Source of the DNA: Bradyrhizobium tropiciagri
Lineage (GTDB): Bacteria; Pseudomonadota; Alphaproteobacteria; Rhizobiales; Xanthobacteraceae
NCBI RefSeq assembly: GCF_018130545.1
Contig: NZ_JAFCKF010000007.1
Location: 248,001 to 312,000 of the forward strand
DNA length: 64,000 nucleotides
Reading direction: 5' to 3'
Shown: piece after piece, positions 1-8,673 of the stretch
Layout of the letters: each line of letters opens with the position of its first letter
Numbering within the stretch: the first letter of the stretch is position 1
Made by a program: the position numbers and the translations under genes
The notes under the pieces: generated by a model
The model's database searches: none
Seen by the model: the letters and a program-made list of their open reading frames with translations, nothing else
What the model was told of the DNA's origin: nothing

Positions 1-503
1 CCGACCTGCCGCGCGAGATAGCCGTCCGGATTGCCGAAGCCTTCGAGCCCGACGGCGCGATAGTCGACGCGGTGAAGTGCTTCGATGCCTTCGACCAGAG
101 CGAAGCCCATGCGACGCCGGGCCGCGGCGCTGTCCCGGTGGGGCGACGGCAGGCCGGTCACCGCGTTAAATCCTTCCACAGGCTCCATGAGATAGAAGGT
201 CGCGCCCAATACGTCCGTCTCATCGCACATGGCGACCAGGCGCGGATGCAGAACCGGGCTGGAGGCCAGCGCGCCAAGCAGCCGCGCCTCGCGCCGCATC
301 GTCTCGTTGCTGTTCGGTCGCAGCGCAATTGGCGGTCTTCGCAGGACGTATGAAAGTCCTCCACGCGAAAAGCGCAAAAGCACATTCTGCGTGCCGCCAC
401 TCAACGGCGTCACATGCTCGATCGCTCCGCTGCCGAGCCCACGCGCGTCCATCCATGTCGCTAGACGACCAAAGTCGATCGGTTCGTGTGCGCGCGCGGT
501 CAC
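1..503 (-). CDS. Phosphotransferase family protein (APH/ACAD10-11 kinase type), 3-prime end outside window
   Basis: This is the N-terminal part of an aminoglycoside-phosphotransferase-like kinase; its C-terminus lies beyond base 1. The start is a GTG that overlaps the stop of the upstream SDR gene (GTGA). From residue 18 the protein reads WMDARGLGSG, then GGTQNVLLRF, YVLRRPP, a REARLLGAL helix and FYLMEPVEGFNA, which is the standard N-lobe pattern of the family. Members linked to acyl-CoA dehydrogenases (mammalian ACAD10/11, bacterial LvaA) phosphorylate hydroxyacyl-CoA substrates before elimination. Here the gene is in one operon with an SDR and an acyl-CoA dehydrogenase, so a role in hydroxyacyl-CoA processing is inferred. 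The catalytic C-lobe cannot be seen. Confidence 0.85.
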   Translation of the reverse strand, partial: MTARAHEPIDFGRLATWMDARGLGSGAIEHVTPLSGGTQNVLLRFSRGGLSYVLRRPPIALRPNSNETMRREARLLGALASSPVLHPRLVAMCDETDVLGATFYLMEPVEGFNAVTGLPSPHRDSAAARRRMGFALVEGIEALHRVDYRAVGLEGFGNPDGYLARQV

Positions 504-1246
504 AACAACATTCCGCCGTCGGCGAGAACCGTTTGACCGGTGACGTAGCTGGCAAGCGGCGACGCCAGAAACATGGCCACGCCCGCCATCTCCTCAGGCG
601 TACCGAAGCGGCCCATCGGGATGCGCGAGACCGCCGCCTCAGAGCGCTTGGTGTCCTCGACCGTCACGGCAGTCAACCGGGTCGGGACAAATCCCGGCGC
701 AATTCCATTGACGCGTACGCCCTTGTCGGCCCACGCCTGGGCCAAAGTCCGCACCAGCCCCACCGCGCCGGCTTTTGACGCGTTATAAGCCGGATTCCCC
801 CGTGTGGCATGATAGGCCGCAGAGGACGACACCACGATCATCGTGCCGCTGGTTTCCACCAGCAGCGCCTCAAATTTGTTGGCGCACGCCATGATCGAAA
901 TCAGGTTGACGTCCACGACTTGGCGAAAAGACGGAATTGCAAATTCCTGCCGGCGATAAAGAACCGAGCCTTGCGATTGGACAAGAATGTCGAGCCGATC
1001 AAAGGGTGGTTGGTATGCCTCCACAGCCCCGAAGTCCGACACGTCCATCTGCTGATAGTGCAGGCCGTCGAGATCCGAGCCCGCAATGCCCGCATAGTCG
1101 GCGGCGCGCTCCTTCGTGCCCCAAACGTGGACCGTCGCTCTATGAGCCCGGAAAGCCTGCGCGATCGCGTTGCCTATGCCGCCGCTTCCGCCGATAACCA
1201 GCGCGGTGCGACCTGACAGATCTAGGCTGAATGGCTTCGACATCAT
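500..1246 (-). CDS. Short-chain dehydrogenase/reductase (SDR)
   Basis: A 248-residue NAD(P)-dependent oxidoreductase of the classical SDR family. The cofactor glycine motif GGSGGIG is at residues 19-25 and the catalytic pair Tyr154/Lys158 lies in YNASK, preceded by a serine run (VVSSSAAY). The usual NNAG motif is replaced by QSQG. The C-terminal GQTVLADGG motif is typical. It starts 7 bases after the acyl-CoA dehydrogenase gene and overlaps the phosphotransferase start by 4 bases, so the three form one operon. The substrate is unknown; a hydroxyacyl-CoA or alcohol intermediate is likely from context. Confidence 0.9.
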   Translation of the reverse strand: MMSKPFSLDLSGRTALVIGGSGGIGNAIAQAFRAHRATVHVWGTKERAADYAGIAGSDLDGLHYQQMDVSDFGAVEAYQPPFDRLDILVQSQGSVLYRRQEFAIPSFRQVVDVNLISIMACANKFEALLVETSGTMIVVSSSAAYHATRGNPAYNASKAGAVGLVRTLAQAWADKGVRVNGIAPGFVPTRLTAVTVEDTKRSEAAVSRIPMGRFGTPEEMAGVAMFLASPLASYVTGQTVLADGGMLL

Positions 1247-1253
1247 CCAACAC

Positions 1254-2558
1254 TCAAGTCATTCCGAAATGCGCACGAGCTCTCGGCTCAGCCTTGAAGC
1301 GCACGTAATCGGGGAACATCTCGTCTCTCGGCTGCACCGTTTTGAGCAGCTCCCGTGCGACGACGCCTTTGTGAACCTCGGTCGGACCATCGGCCAAACC
1401 AATCATGAAGCTGCTCATGATGTGGCTCGCAAACGGCACATCGGTCGTCAGGCCGAGCGAACCGTGCAGGTGCAGGGCCATGCTGGCGATGTCGTTGAGC
1501 ACCTTCGGCATGACCACTTTGACCGCAGAGACGTTCTGGCGAATCGCTTTCCAATCCGCGCCCTGGTCGGCCAGCCAAGCCGTCTCGAGCACCAGCAGCC
1601 GGAATTGGCGCAGTTGAATCCAGGCATCGGCAATTCGCTCCTGGACCATCTGCTGCTTCCAGAGCGGCGCGCCCTTCGTCTGCCGGGACACAACGCGTTC
1701 GCAGGTATATTCGAGGCAGCGGGTGGCCTCAGCGATCGCCCGCATTGCATGATGCAGCCTTCCGCCCCCGAGACGAACTTGCGCAACTACGAAGCCGTCC
1801 CCGCGGTCACCAAGCATATTGGCTTTGGGCACGCGAACGTCAGTCCAACGGACATGGGCGTGCTCCGGTTCAGCCTGCCCGAAATAGCCGTAGTCGCGGA
1901 CGATTTCGATTCCCGGCGTCTCCGCCGGGACGATGATCATGGATTGGCGCCGATACGGGTCGTTGGCATCGGGCTCGGTAACGACCATGACGATATGAAA
2001 GGCAGCGAAGCGGGCGTTCGACGAGAACCACTTCTCGCCGTTGATCACCCACTCGTCTCCAACGAGCTTCGCCGTGCTCTGAATCTGGAGCGGGTCGGCG
2101 CCGCCCTGTGGCTCGGTCATCGCGAAACAAGACACGATTTCGTTGTCGAGCAACGGCTTGAGATAGCGCTCCTTCTGTTCCGGCGTGCCGTAATGAGCGA
2201 GAATCTCCGAATTGCCGGTGTCGGGCGCCTGCGTGCCGAATGTGATCGGGCCGAAGCGCGATCGTCCCAGCTTCTCGTTCATCAATGCAAGTTTGAGCTG
2301 ACCATACCCCTTACCGCCCAGATGAGGCCCGAGGTGGCAAGCCCAGAGACCGCGAGCCCTTACCTTTGCCTGTAGCGGACGAACCAGCTTCTTGAAGCCC
2401 GTGTCGTGGATATTCCATTGGCTGCCGAGGATATAGTCGAGCGGTTCGACCTCGCGCCTAACGAAGTCGTCAATCCAATCAAGTTCCTTCTGAAACTCGG
2501 GCTCCGTCTCAAAAGACCACAAGGCGCATCCTCCGGATTTGTCGATCAGCAGGGACAC
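1254..2558 (-). CDS. Acyl-CoA dehydrogenase, long form
   Basis: A 434-residue FAD-dependent acyl-CoA dehydrogenase. It carries the FAD-binding motif CFAMTEPQGGADP near residue 140, the WVINGEKWFSSNA segment, and a C-terminal DGPTEVHKGVVAREL segment where family members keep substrate and FAD contacts. The length and the ILGSQWNIHDTG N-terminal extension match the ACAD10/11-like subfamily rather than short-chain fatty acyl-CoA dehydrogenases. It is first in an operon with the SDR and phosphotransferase genes and is divergent from the LysR gene, which probably controls it. The exact substrate cannot be assigned. Confidence 0.9.
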   Translation of the reverse strand: MSLLIDKSGGCALWSFETEPEFQKELDWIDDFVRREVEPLDYILGSQWNIHDTGFKKLVRPLQAKVRARGLWACHLGPHLGGKGYGQLKLALMNEKLGRSRFGPITFGTQAPDTGNSEILAHYGTPEQKERYLKPLLDNEIVSCFAMTEPQGGADPLQIQSTAKLVGDEWVINGEKWFSSNARFAAFHIVMVVTEPDANDPYRRQSMIIVPAETPGIEIVRDYGYFGQAEPEHAHVRWTDVRVPKANMLGDRGDGFVVAQVRLGGGRLHHAMRAIAEATRCLEYTCERVVSRQTKGAPLWKQQMVQERIADAWIQLRQFRLLVLETAWLADQGADWKAIRQNVSAVKVVMPKVLNDIASMALHLHGSLGLTTDVPFASHIMSSFMIGLADGPTEVHKGVVARELLKTVQPRDEMFPDYVRFKAEPRARAHFGMT

Positions 2559-2704
2559 ATCGCCCGCAGCGACTGCAGCTTTTCAGCAGCTTGTTCGATC
2601 TAGGAGGCCATCAAAGTGCACGAGCGGTCCAATCGAAAATCTATCGCCTATTGATAATGGGATGTTATAAATTACGGCCAGTAGGCCTCGAGGTGAAGGT
2701 AGAC

Positions 2705-3706
2705 ATGGATATCGATGCAACACCCTACCGCATCTTTGTCACGTTGGCGGATGAGCTGTCCTTTACCCGCGCGTCCGCGCTCTTGAACGTCTCGCAGCCG
2801 GCCCTCTCGGCCCGCGTTCGAGAGTTCGAACGAAGGCTCGGCTTCGCCCTGTTCTCGCGCACGAGCCGTCGCGTGGAGTTAACTCCGCAAGGGCGTTTGT
2901 TCCTGCCGAACGCCAGGCGCATGGTCACGGAGGCAGCTTGGGCACACCAGGCGGCACGAGAAATTCGCGAAAACGATTTGCGCATTGGAGCGCCTTTCTA
3001 CACGCTCCACATCGAGATGCGCCGAAGGCTGGTCGACCGTTTGATTGTCGACTGTCCGAAGGTGCAGTTGCGGATATTCGACAAGGCCCAGGAGCGTAAC
3101 TACGCCGATTTGATCCGAAGGGAAATCGATCTGGCGCTGCTGGTCGAACCATCGGACACAAGGACGGCAGCGACCGATGCGGCCTCGCAAGCGGATTGGC
3201 CAGATGGTCTGGAGCGATTGCCGCTGGAGACCAAGCGGGCGGCGCTCCTCGTTCCTGCCGAGCATCGCTGGGCCAAGATGAAGGAGATTCCTCACAAGGA
3301 ATTGAGAGATCAGAGAATTGCCATGGTCAACCGTGCGCTGGGGGCGCCTTTGACGGTCGCTCTTAGCCGCTGCTTGCTGGAGGCCGGCGCCAAGCTCGTT
3401 CGCCCTCCCGAAGCGCACGCCATCGCGGTCGAGCGCTTCGGCCTGCTCACGGGAGTTCCAGCCGTGACATTGGGATGGTTCGATACCCATCGGATCACAG
3501 GGCAACGAAATGGAGTCGTCCGGCAGATCGAGGGGATGAACTTCAGCACGACCCTTTCGCTGATACGTTTGCAAGGGGATCAACGCCCCTCTGCAGCGAT
3601 GGTCTGGGACATGGTCCGGATGGAGCAGCAGGGGACATCCGGGAGGCCGGGTCAACGACAAGCTCGCAAGGTGCTATCCACGCGAACTCGTCGCTCTGAC
3701 CGATGA
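2705..3706 (+). CDS. LysR-family transcriptional regulator
   Basis: A 333-residue LysR regulator. The N-terminal winged helix (residues about 5-64) contains SFTRASALLNVSQPALSARVREFERRLG and ends in the usual LTPQGRLFLPNARRM segment; the rest is a co-inducer-binding domain. The start was placed at ATG 2705 because a strong AGGTGAAGGT ribosome binding site lies just upstream and the family alignment begins there; a longer reading frame from 2591 has no support. It diverges from the acyl-CoA dehydrogenase at 2558, and the AT-rich stretch at about 2630-2680 is the likely shared control region. The inducer is unknown. Confidence 0.9.
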   Translation: MDIDATPYRIFVTLADELSFTRASALLNVSQPALSARVREFERRLGFALFSRTSRRVELTPQGRLFLPNARRMVTEAAWAHQAAREIRENDLRIGAPFYTLHIEMRRRLVDRLIVDCPKVQLRIFDKAQERNYADLIRREIDLALLVEPSDTRTAATDAASQADWPDGLERLPLETKRAALLVPAEHRWAKMKEIPHKELRDQRIAMVNRALGAPLTVALSRCLLEAGAKLVRPPEAHAIAVERFGLLTGVPAVTLGWFDTHRITGQRNGVVRQIEGMNFSTTLSLIRLQGDQRPSAAMVWDMVRMEQQGTSGRPGQRQARKVLSTRTRRSDR

Positions 3707-3773
3707 ACAGTTGCGCTCCACCCTTACACTTGAGGTCCGACGATGCTGCCGGCTTCAGGCACCTGCCCGCGGG

Positions 3774-4901
3774 CTAAGCCGAGAGCAACTCCGGCGTTTT
3801 TTCCAGCAGCCGGACGACCTGATCGCGTTGATGGCGCGGCGCACCGAGCAACTCGGCATTGCTACGCGCACGCTTGTAATACAGATGATTCTTCATTTCC
3901 CAAGTGAAACCGATGGCTCCGAAGACCTGAATGTTGCGGTAAGTCACATCTCGATAAGCGGCGCTGGCGTAGCTTTGTGCCATTGCCGCCGCAAGCGAAG
4001 CCCGCTTATCCCCTTCGCCCAAAGCCCAGGCCGCAAAGTGGACCCCGGCCGTGGCGCATTGATCCAAGCCGGCAAGTTCGGCAAGTTGATGCTTGATCGC
4101 CTGAAATGCGCCGATGGGCTTGCCGAATGCAACCCGCTCCTTGGCATATTCGACGGTATCCGCGAGCACCTTCTGAATGCCGCCAGCGCTTTCCGCAGCA
4201 AGCACCAGATAGAGCCGGTCCCGAATCCATGGCCAAGTGTCGTCATCGCTTTGAGACAGCGGTTCTGCTGAAACGTTGTTGTACGAGACGGCGCAGACCT
4301 GCCGCGTGATATCGCGCCACTCGAGAACATCGACAGTCACATTCCTGTCGCCACGGTCGACCAGGAAGAATTGTCCCTTGTCTTTAGTTCGAGCCAGCAC
4401 GACGATCTTGTCGGCGGCGTCCGCATCGACCACAAAGGCGTTCCTGCCGGAAACGACCCATCTGCCGTCGCGTTGGACCGCCTTGACGTCGGAATGTGCC
4501 CCGTCCGCCGTACCGTTTGCACAGGTGACCGCGAGCGCCAACCTCAAGCGCCCGGCGGCGACCTCACCGAGGAGCAGCTTCTTCTGATCCTCCGACCCTG
4601 CCTTCTCGACGGCCCATGCGCCGGCCAGCGTGCCGAACAACGGTGCGGCGGCGAGCGATCGTCCAATCTCGCCCATCACCATCGCCAAATCGAGGTACGT
4701 CATTCCCAAGCCGCCGTAAGCTTCAGGCACAACGATGCCGGGCCAGCCGAGCTCGACCATTTTGTTCCACATGCCGTCATATCCGGCCTGTGCGACGGTG
4801 GCTCCCGGTACGAGCAATTTCGACAGCTCCGCTTCCTTTGACAGGAACGCGCGGGCGTTATCGCGCAAGGCCTCGTGCTCTTCGTTGAGTGAAAAATCCA
4901 T
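3774..4901 (-). CDS. Acyl-CoA dehydrogenase, small partner subunit
   Basis: A 375-residue acyl-CoA dehydrogenase starting MDFSLNEEHEALRDNARAF. The middle FAD region is divergent (LALAVTCANGTADG in place of the usual TEP.GGSD motif) and the C-terminal region reads VFGAIGFTWEMKNHLYYKRA. It follows the second dehydrogenase gene (4986-6188) after 84 bases. Pairs of unequal acyl-CoA dehydrogenases like this usually form alpha2-beta2 heterotetramers in steroid and side-chain degradation; that partnership is inferred. The gene converges with the LysR gene, leaving 67 bases between the stops. Confidence 0.88.
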   Translation of the reverse strand: MDFSLNEEHEALRDNARAFLSKEAELSKLLVPGATVAQAGYDGMWNKMVELGWPGIVVPEAYGGLGMTYLDLAMVMGEIGRSLAAAPLFGTLAGAWAVEKAGSEDQKKLLLGEVAAGRLRLALAVTCANGTADGAHSDVKAVQRDGRWVVSGRNAFVVDADAADKIVVLARTKDKGQFFLVDRGDRNVTVDVLEWRDITRQVCAVSYNNVSAEPLSQSDDDTWPWIRDRLYLVLAAESAGGIQKVLADTVEYAKERVAFGKPIGAFQAIKHQLAELAGLDQCATAGVHFAAWALGEGDKRASLAAAMAQSYASAAYRDVTYRNIQVFGAIGFTWEMKNHLYYKRARSNAELLGAPRHQRDQVVRLLEKTPELLSA

Positions 4902-4985
4902 TGATCGATCCTCTTGCTTGATATGGACAACGAGAAGACGGCCGGTGCGAGAGCGCTCTTCAGCCGTCTCGTCTGCGCAGTCTCG

Positions 4986-6188
4986 CTAGTTGGCGCCCTT
5001 CGGCTTGACGAGCTTGGCCTGATTGAATGGAAGACTTGCCGTCGGATCGAGCTCCCGCGGCAAGCCGAGCACGCGTTCGGCGACGGCATTCTTCAGGATC
5101 TCCTGCGTCCCAACGCCCAGCGTGGCAGCCGGCGCAAACCAGTAGGCATAATCCCAATTATCGAAGAGCCCATATTCCTTCGGCGGAAGCGGCAGCACGC
5201 TCCGATCACGCACCATACCCGCCGCGCCCTGCGAACGCTTGGCAAGATCGGACAGGTTCTGGCCGTGCGGCGAGGCCAGCATTTTACCGATGTTCCCCTC
5301 TGCGCCGGCCGGCTTGCCGTTGATCCGGTTGCTCAGATTGCGAAGAGACAGAAGGCGGAGCAGTTCACCCTCCACGAACAGTTTCCCCGCCTCGTCCCGG
5401 ATCAGCGGGTCATTGATTTTCCCGGTCTGGATCAGGCCTGACATGAGTTCGCGAGCTGTTGGCCCGCCGCCCCAGACCGCGCCGGGCTTCGTCATGTGCA
5501 TTCGCTCGGTCTGTAGCTGCTCCATCACGATGCGCCAGCCGTCGCCTTCCTTGCCGAGCAAGCGGTCTGCCGACACCTTGACGTCTGTCAGAAAGACCTC
5601 GTTGTACTCAGGCTCTTCGCCGGTCATGTCCACGATCGGACGGACGAGCACGCCTAGCGTCTTCATATCTATCAAGAAGACTGACAACCCACGATGCTTT
5701 GGCGCCTCGGGATCGGTGCGCGCGATCAAAACCCCAATCTGCGATTTGTTCGCCATCGAATTCCAGATCTTTTGGCCATTGATGATGTAATGGTCGCCAT
5801 CGCGCCGCGCTGTGGTGCGCAGGTTGCCGAGGTCCGATCCTCCGGACGGCTCGCTGAACAGCATGCACCAGCGCTCCTCACAGGCGAGTGCAGGAGGCAG
5901 GAACTTCTGGCGTTGATCTTTCGTACCGTGTGTAAGCAGCGACTGGCCGCACTGATTGATCGCGATGACGTTGAACGTCATGGGATGAACGATGCCCGCC
6001 CGCTCGATCTCCTGATCGATGATCAGCTGCAATTCGGGTTCGGCTCCCAACCCCCAGGGCTCGGGCCAGTGCGGCACGACATATCCTTGCTTGGCCAGCT
6101 GGGCGTAACTCGGTGACGGATTCGCCTCGAACCATTTGCGTACGGCAAGGCGCCGCGGATCGTCCTCTCCCGGCAGGTTGAAGTCCAT
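4986..6188 (-). CDS. Acyl-CoA dehydrogenase, large partner subunit
   Basis: A 400-residue acyl-CoA dehydrogenase beginning MDFNLPGEDDPRRLAVRKWF. It has the intact FAD motif MLFSEPSGGSDLGNL, the YIINGQKIWNSMANKS segment and the C-terminal GVGTQEILKNAVAERVLGLP sequence in which the family carries its catalytic acid. This looks like the catalytic partner of the divergent subunit encoded next. It lies between the CoA-transferase gene and the small subunit gene in the same direction, consistent with oxidation of an acyl-CoA made by that transferase. Confidence 0.9.
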   Translation of the reverse strand: MDFNLPGEDDPRRLAVRKWFEANPSPSYAQLAKQGYVVPHWPEPWGLGAEPELQLIIDQEIERAGIVHPMTFNVIAINQCGQSLLTHGTKDQRQKFLPPALACEERWCMLFSEPSGGSDLGNLRTTARRDGDHYIINGQKIWNSMANKSQIGVLIARTDPEAPKHRGLSVFLIDMKTLGVLVRPIVDMTGEEPEYNEVFLTDVKVSADRLLGKEGDGWRIVMEQLQTERMHMTKPGAVWGGGPTARELMSGLIQTGKINDPLIRDEAGKLFVEGELLRLLSLRNLSNRINGKPAGAEGNIGKMLASPHGQNLSDLAKRSQGAAGMVRDRSVLPLPPKEYGLFDNWDYAYWFAPAATLGVGTQEILKNAVAERVLGLPRELDPTASLPFNQAKLVKPKGAN

Positions 6189-6274
6189 GATGTGTCACTC
6201 CATTGATATGTTATGTTGCAGCGGCCGACCGAGACCGGTCCGCGATTTCATGCTTGCATACGAGTTCGCGCGGG

Positions 6275-7468
6275 TTACCGGACGACCTGTGCATCCATCA
6301 GCCGCCTGACAGCGGCGTCTTCCATGCCGATTTCGCCAAGGATTTCTTCGGTCTGCTCGCCGAGCAGCGGCGCACGAGAGCGCAACTCCAGAGGCGTGCC
6401 CTCAAATGAGGCGTAGAAATTCAGCCCCCGGATCTTTCCGAACTCCGGATCGTCGAAAATTGGGAACGTATCATTGTGCTTGGCTTGTGGATGATCGAGG
6501 AACTCCTCCAGCGAGTGAATTTTCGCCATCGGCACTTCGTATTTTCGAACACCAGCGAGCAACTCTTCGGTGGTCATTTCCGCGATGGACGCGGCCAGTT
6601 CCTCGTTGAAATCTGTAATGTTCATCAACCGATCTCGGGGCTTAGCAAACCGGCCGTCCTCGAGCAGGTCAGATCTGCCGAGAGCAGCGCAGAGACCTCG
6701 GAACTGGTTGTCCTGGAGAACGAGTCCCATGACATGTCCGTCCTTCGTCTTGAACACGCGGTAAATCGACCCGGACTGTACGGGGAGTACCTCGGGATTG
6801 ATGAAGGTGTGATTCTTCAACTCTTCCTGGGAGATGAACGACGACCATGCATCCAGCATCTTCACCACGATCTTCTGGCCTCGCCCTTCGTTTCGGTCAC
6901 GCGCATACAAGGCAGCAAGGGCTGACATCGCGCCAGAGATGGCTGCGATCTTGTCCACGACGACATTGCGGACCGGCGCGGGAGTGTCGGTATCCGCGCC
7001 CTGGACGGAGCAGAAGCCCGCAAGCGCTTGGATGACGGGATCGTAGGCCGGCTGATCGCTATCAGGGCCGCTTTCACCGAAGCCCTTGATAGAGATATAG
7101 ACGATACCCGGATTTTCATCTCGCAGACTCTCGTAACCGAGCTGCAGCCGATCGGCGACGCCCGGCCGGAAATTCTCGATCAAGAGGTCCGATTGCAAGG
7201 CCAGGGCGCGCACGATCTGCTGTCCCTCTGCAGATTTCAAGTCGACCGCGATACTCCGCTTGTTGCGGTTATAATGGCTGAAATATGCACCGAGGCCCTT
7301 ATATTGCGGGACAACGGCACGCATGGTGTCGCCTGAGATCGATTCGACCTTGATCACGTCCGCACCCAGGTCGCCGAAGATCTGACCGCCCATCGGGCCA
7401 GAAACCATTGTTGAAAGATCAAGGACGCGCAATCCAACGCATGGTCCCTGACGAATTCGATCAGTCAT
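6275..7468 (-). CDS. CaiB/BaiF family CoA-transferase
   Basis: A 397-residue family III CoA-transferase. The N-terminus (GLRVLDLSTMVSGPMGGQIFGDLGADVIKVE) and the NYNRNKRSIAVDLK-like region are diagnostic, and the active-site aspartate is expected in NVVVDKIAA. Enzymes of this family move CoA between carboxylic acids. The start is at ATG 7468 behind a GGGAGGG ribosome binding site; the open frame upstream to 7654 lacks family similarity. In this operon it may activate the acid released by ring-cleavage-product hydrolysis, or an upstream side-chain acid, for the two acyl-CoA dehydrogenases downstream. Confidence 0.92.
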   Translation of the reverse strand: MTDRIRQGPCVGLRVLDLSTMVSGPMGGQIFGDLGADVIKVESISGDTMRAVVPQYKGLGAYFSHYNRNKRSIAVDLKSAEGQQIVRALALQSDLLIENFRPGVADRLQLGYESLRDENPGIVYISIKGFGESGPDSDQPAYDPVIQALAGFCSVQGADTDTPAPVRNVVVDKIAAISGAMSALAALYARDRNEGRGQKIVVKMLDAWSSFISQEELKNHTFINPEVLPVQSGSIYRVFKTKDGHVMGLVLQDNQFRGLCAALGRSDLLEDGRFAKPRDRLMNITDFNEELAASIAEMTTEELLAGVRKYEVPMAKIHSLEEFLDHPQAKHNDTFPIFDDPEFGKIRGLNFYASFEGTPLELRSRAPLLGEQTEEILGEIGMEDAAVRRLMDAQVVR

Positions 7469-7799
7469 AAATCCCTCCCCTCGAATAGCGTTAAACCGAA
7501 CCAACTTCCGGCCCGATCGCTTTATCGATCTTCGCCGACAGACCTTGCGATGATCGCGGCGGATCACCACACCGCATTGCTGCGCGACACCGGATCGTCC
7601 GAGCCGCTCATCGCGAGAAGGCCGGCCGAAAGCGTCCCGCAATTTCGTCTTCATTCATGAACCGACAGGTCCCTTGCTTTGGTCGAACACGGTCGTTCGG
7701 ATCCACGCTCTGACGCGCGCCGATTCTGCGTTAGCCTTATGACCGCAGCTAGGAAGCTATCTGCAGGTAGATCTTTGTGACGGCGGGCGCGCTCGGTTT
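7469..7799. other. Intergenic stretch between ring-cleavage and CoA-transferase genes
   Basis: No credible gene is seen in these 331 bases; the short minus-strand frame here has no ribosome binding site and no recognisable content. The break is the longest in the minus-strand operon, so an internal promoter for the CoA-transferase and acyl-CoA dehydrogenase genes could lie here, but no clear promoter pattern was found. Confidence 0.5.
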
Positions 7800-8648
7800 T
7801 CAGGCGCGCCCCGCCCTTTTTGAGCCCCACATGCACAAGCTGCTCGGCTCGAAGCCAAAGCTCCGAGGCCTATGGTTCTCTTCGTCTTCGATCTCATCGA
7901 CGCCAACCGAATATTCAAATGTCATCCCGTCCGGGCCGGTGAAATAAAGAAACCGGGCGCCGGAGGTAGGATGGCGGCCCGGACCGAAAACGATCGGGAC
8001 GTTCTGCTCGCTCAGGAAATAGTAGGACCGCAACACATCGTCATTGCTTGCGACCTGATGGTTGACATGCTGAATACCTGCCTTCGTCCCGGGGGCCAGA
8101 GCCAGGGTATGATGGATCGCGTTGATCCGCATGAGCGCGATGTCTCCGATGCGGTCGCTCACGCGAGCATTACAAACCTGGGTCCAGAATTTCTCGTCGC
8201 GCACCGGATCGGTGGTATTGAGGCCAACATGACTGAAGCCCGTGATTCCGACGTCGCGCGTCGGAAAATAGCGGCGACCACAGCTCGCAGGACGCACCAC
8301 GAGTTCGATGTGGTTGCCGGTCGGATCCTTGAAGCCGATGAAGGCCTTCACCATGCGCGAGGCGCATTCATCCGGCGTACCTGCATGAACGGGATGTCCG
8401 AGCGCCTCGAGAGTCGCGGCCGCGGCTTGAAGTTGTTCCTCACTATCGACCTCGAAGCCAACTGTCTGGTCGTCCGGATTGCCCTCTTCGTAGTAAAGCG
8501 TGTGGGCACGATCATCGGAGCGGAGATAAAGCCCCTTCTTGCTCCGGTCTCCGACCTCTAGCCCCAGGCAGCGCGTCGCGAACGATTCCGCGGCGTCGAG
8601 GTTCGACGCCCCGAGCCGGACATAAGTGATTTCCTTGAGTTCGATCAT
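7800..8648 (-). CDS. Type I extradiol ring-cleavage dioxygenase (VOC superfamily), active-site complete
   Basis: A 282-residue two-domain vicinal-oxygen-chelate dioxygenase of the 2,3-dihydroxybiphenyl dioxygenase class, which cleaves a catechol ring next to the hydroxyls using Fe(II). All three expected metal ligands are visible: His140 (GFSHVGL), His194 (GIQHVNHQV) and Glu245 (TFEYSVG). The catalytic His179/180 region (INAIHHTLAL) and His226 (GPGRHP) are also present. It lies 25 bases downstream of a paralog that lacks all these ligands. By context it should cleave the dihydroxylated aromatic acid made by the Rieske oxygenase and the SDR at 10638-11396. Confidence 0.92.
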   Translation of the reverse strand: MIELKEITYVRLGASNLDAAESFATRCLGLEVGDRSKKGLYLRSDDRAHTLYYEEGNPDDQTVGFEVDSEEQLQAAAATLEALGHPVHAGTPDECASRMVKAFIGFKDPTGNHIELVVRPASCGRRYFPTRDVGITGFSHVGLNTTDPVRDEKFWTQVCNARVSDRIGDIALMRINAIHHTLALAPGTKAGIQHVNHQVASNDDVLRSYYFLSEQNVPIVFGPGRHPTSGARFLYFTGPDGMTFEYSVGVDEIEDEENHRPRSFGFEPSSLCMWGSKRAGRA

Positions 8649-8673
8649 TTGAACCTCCTGACTGAATTCGGCT

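Noticed and set aside
1170-2375. A 401-codon plus-strand frame opposite the first acyl-CoA dehydrogenase.
   Set aside because: The minus strand encodes an unmistakable acyl-CoA dehydrogenase; the plus-strand translation has shadow composition.
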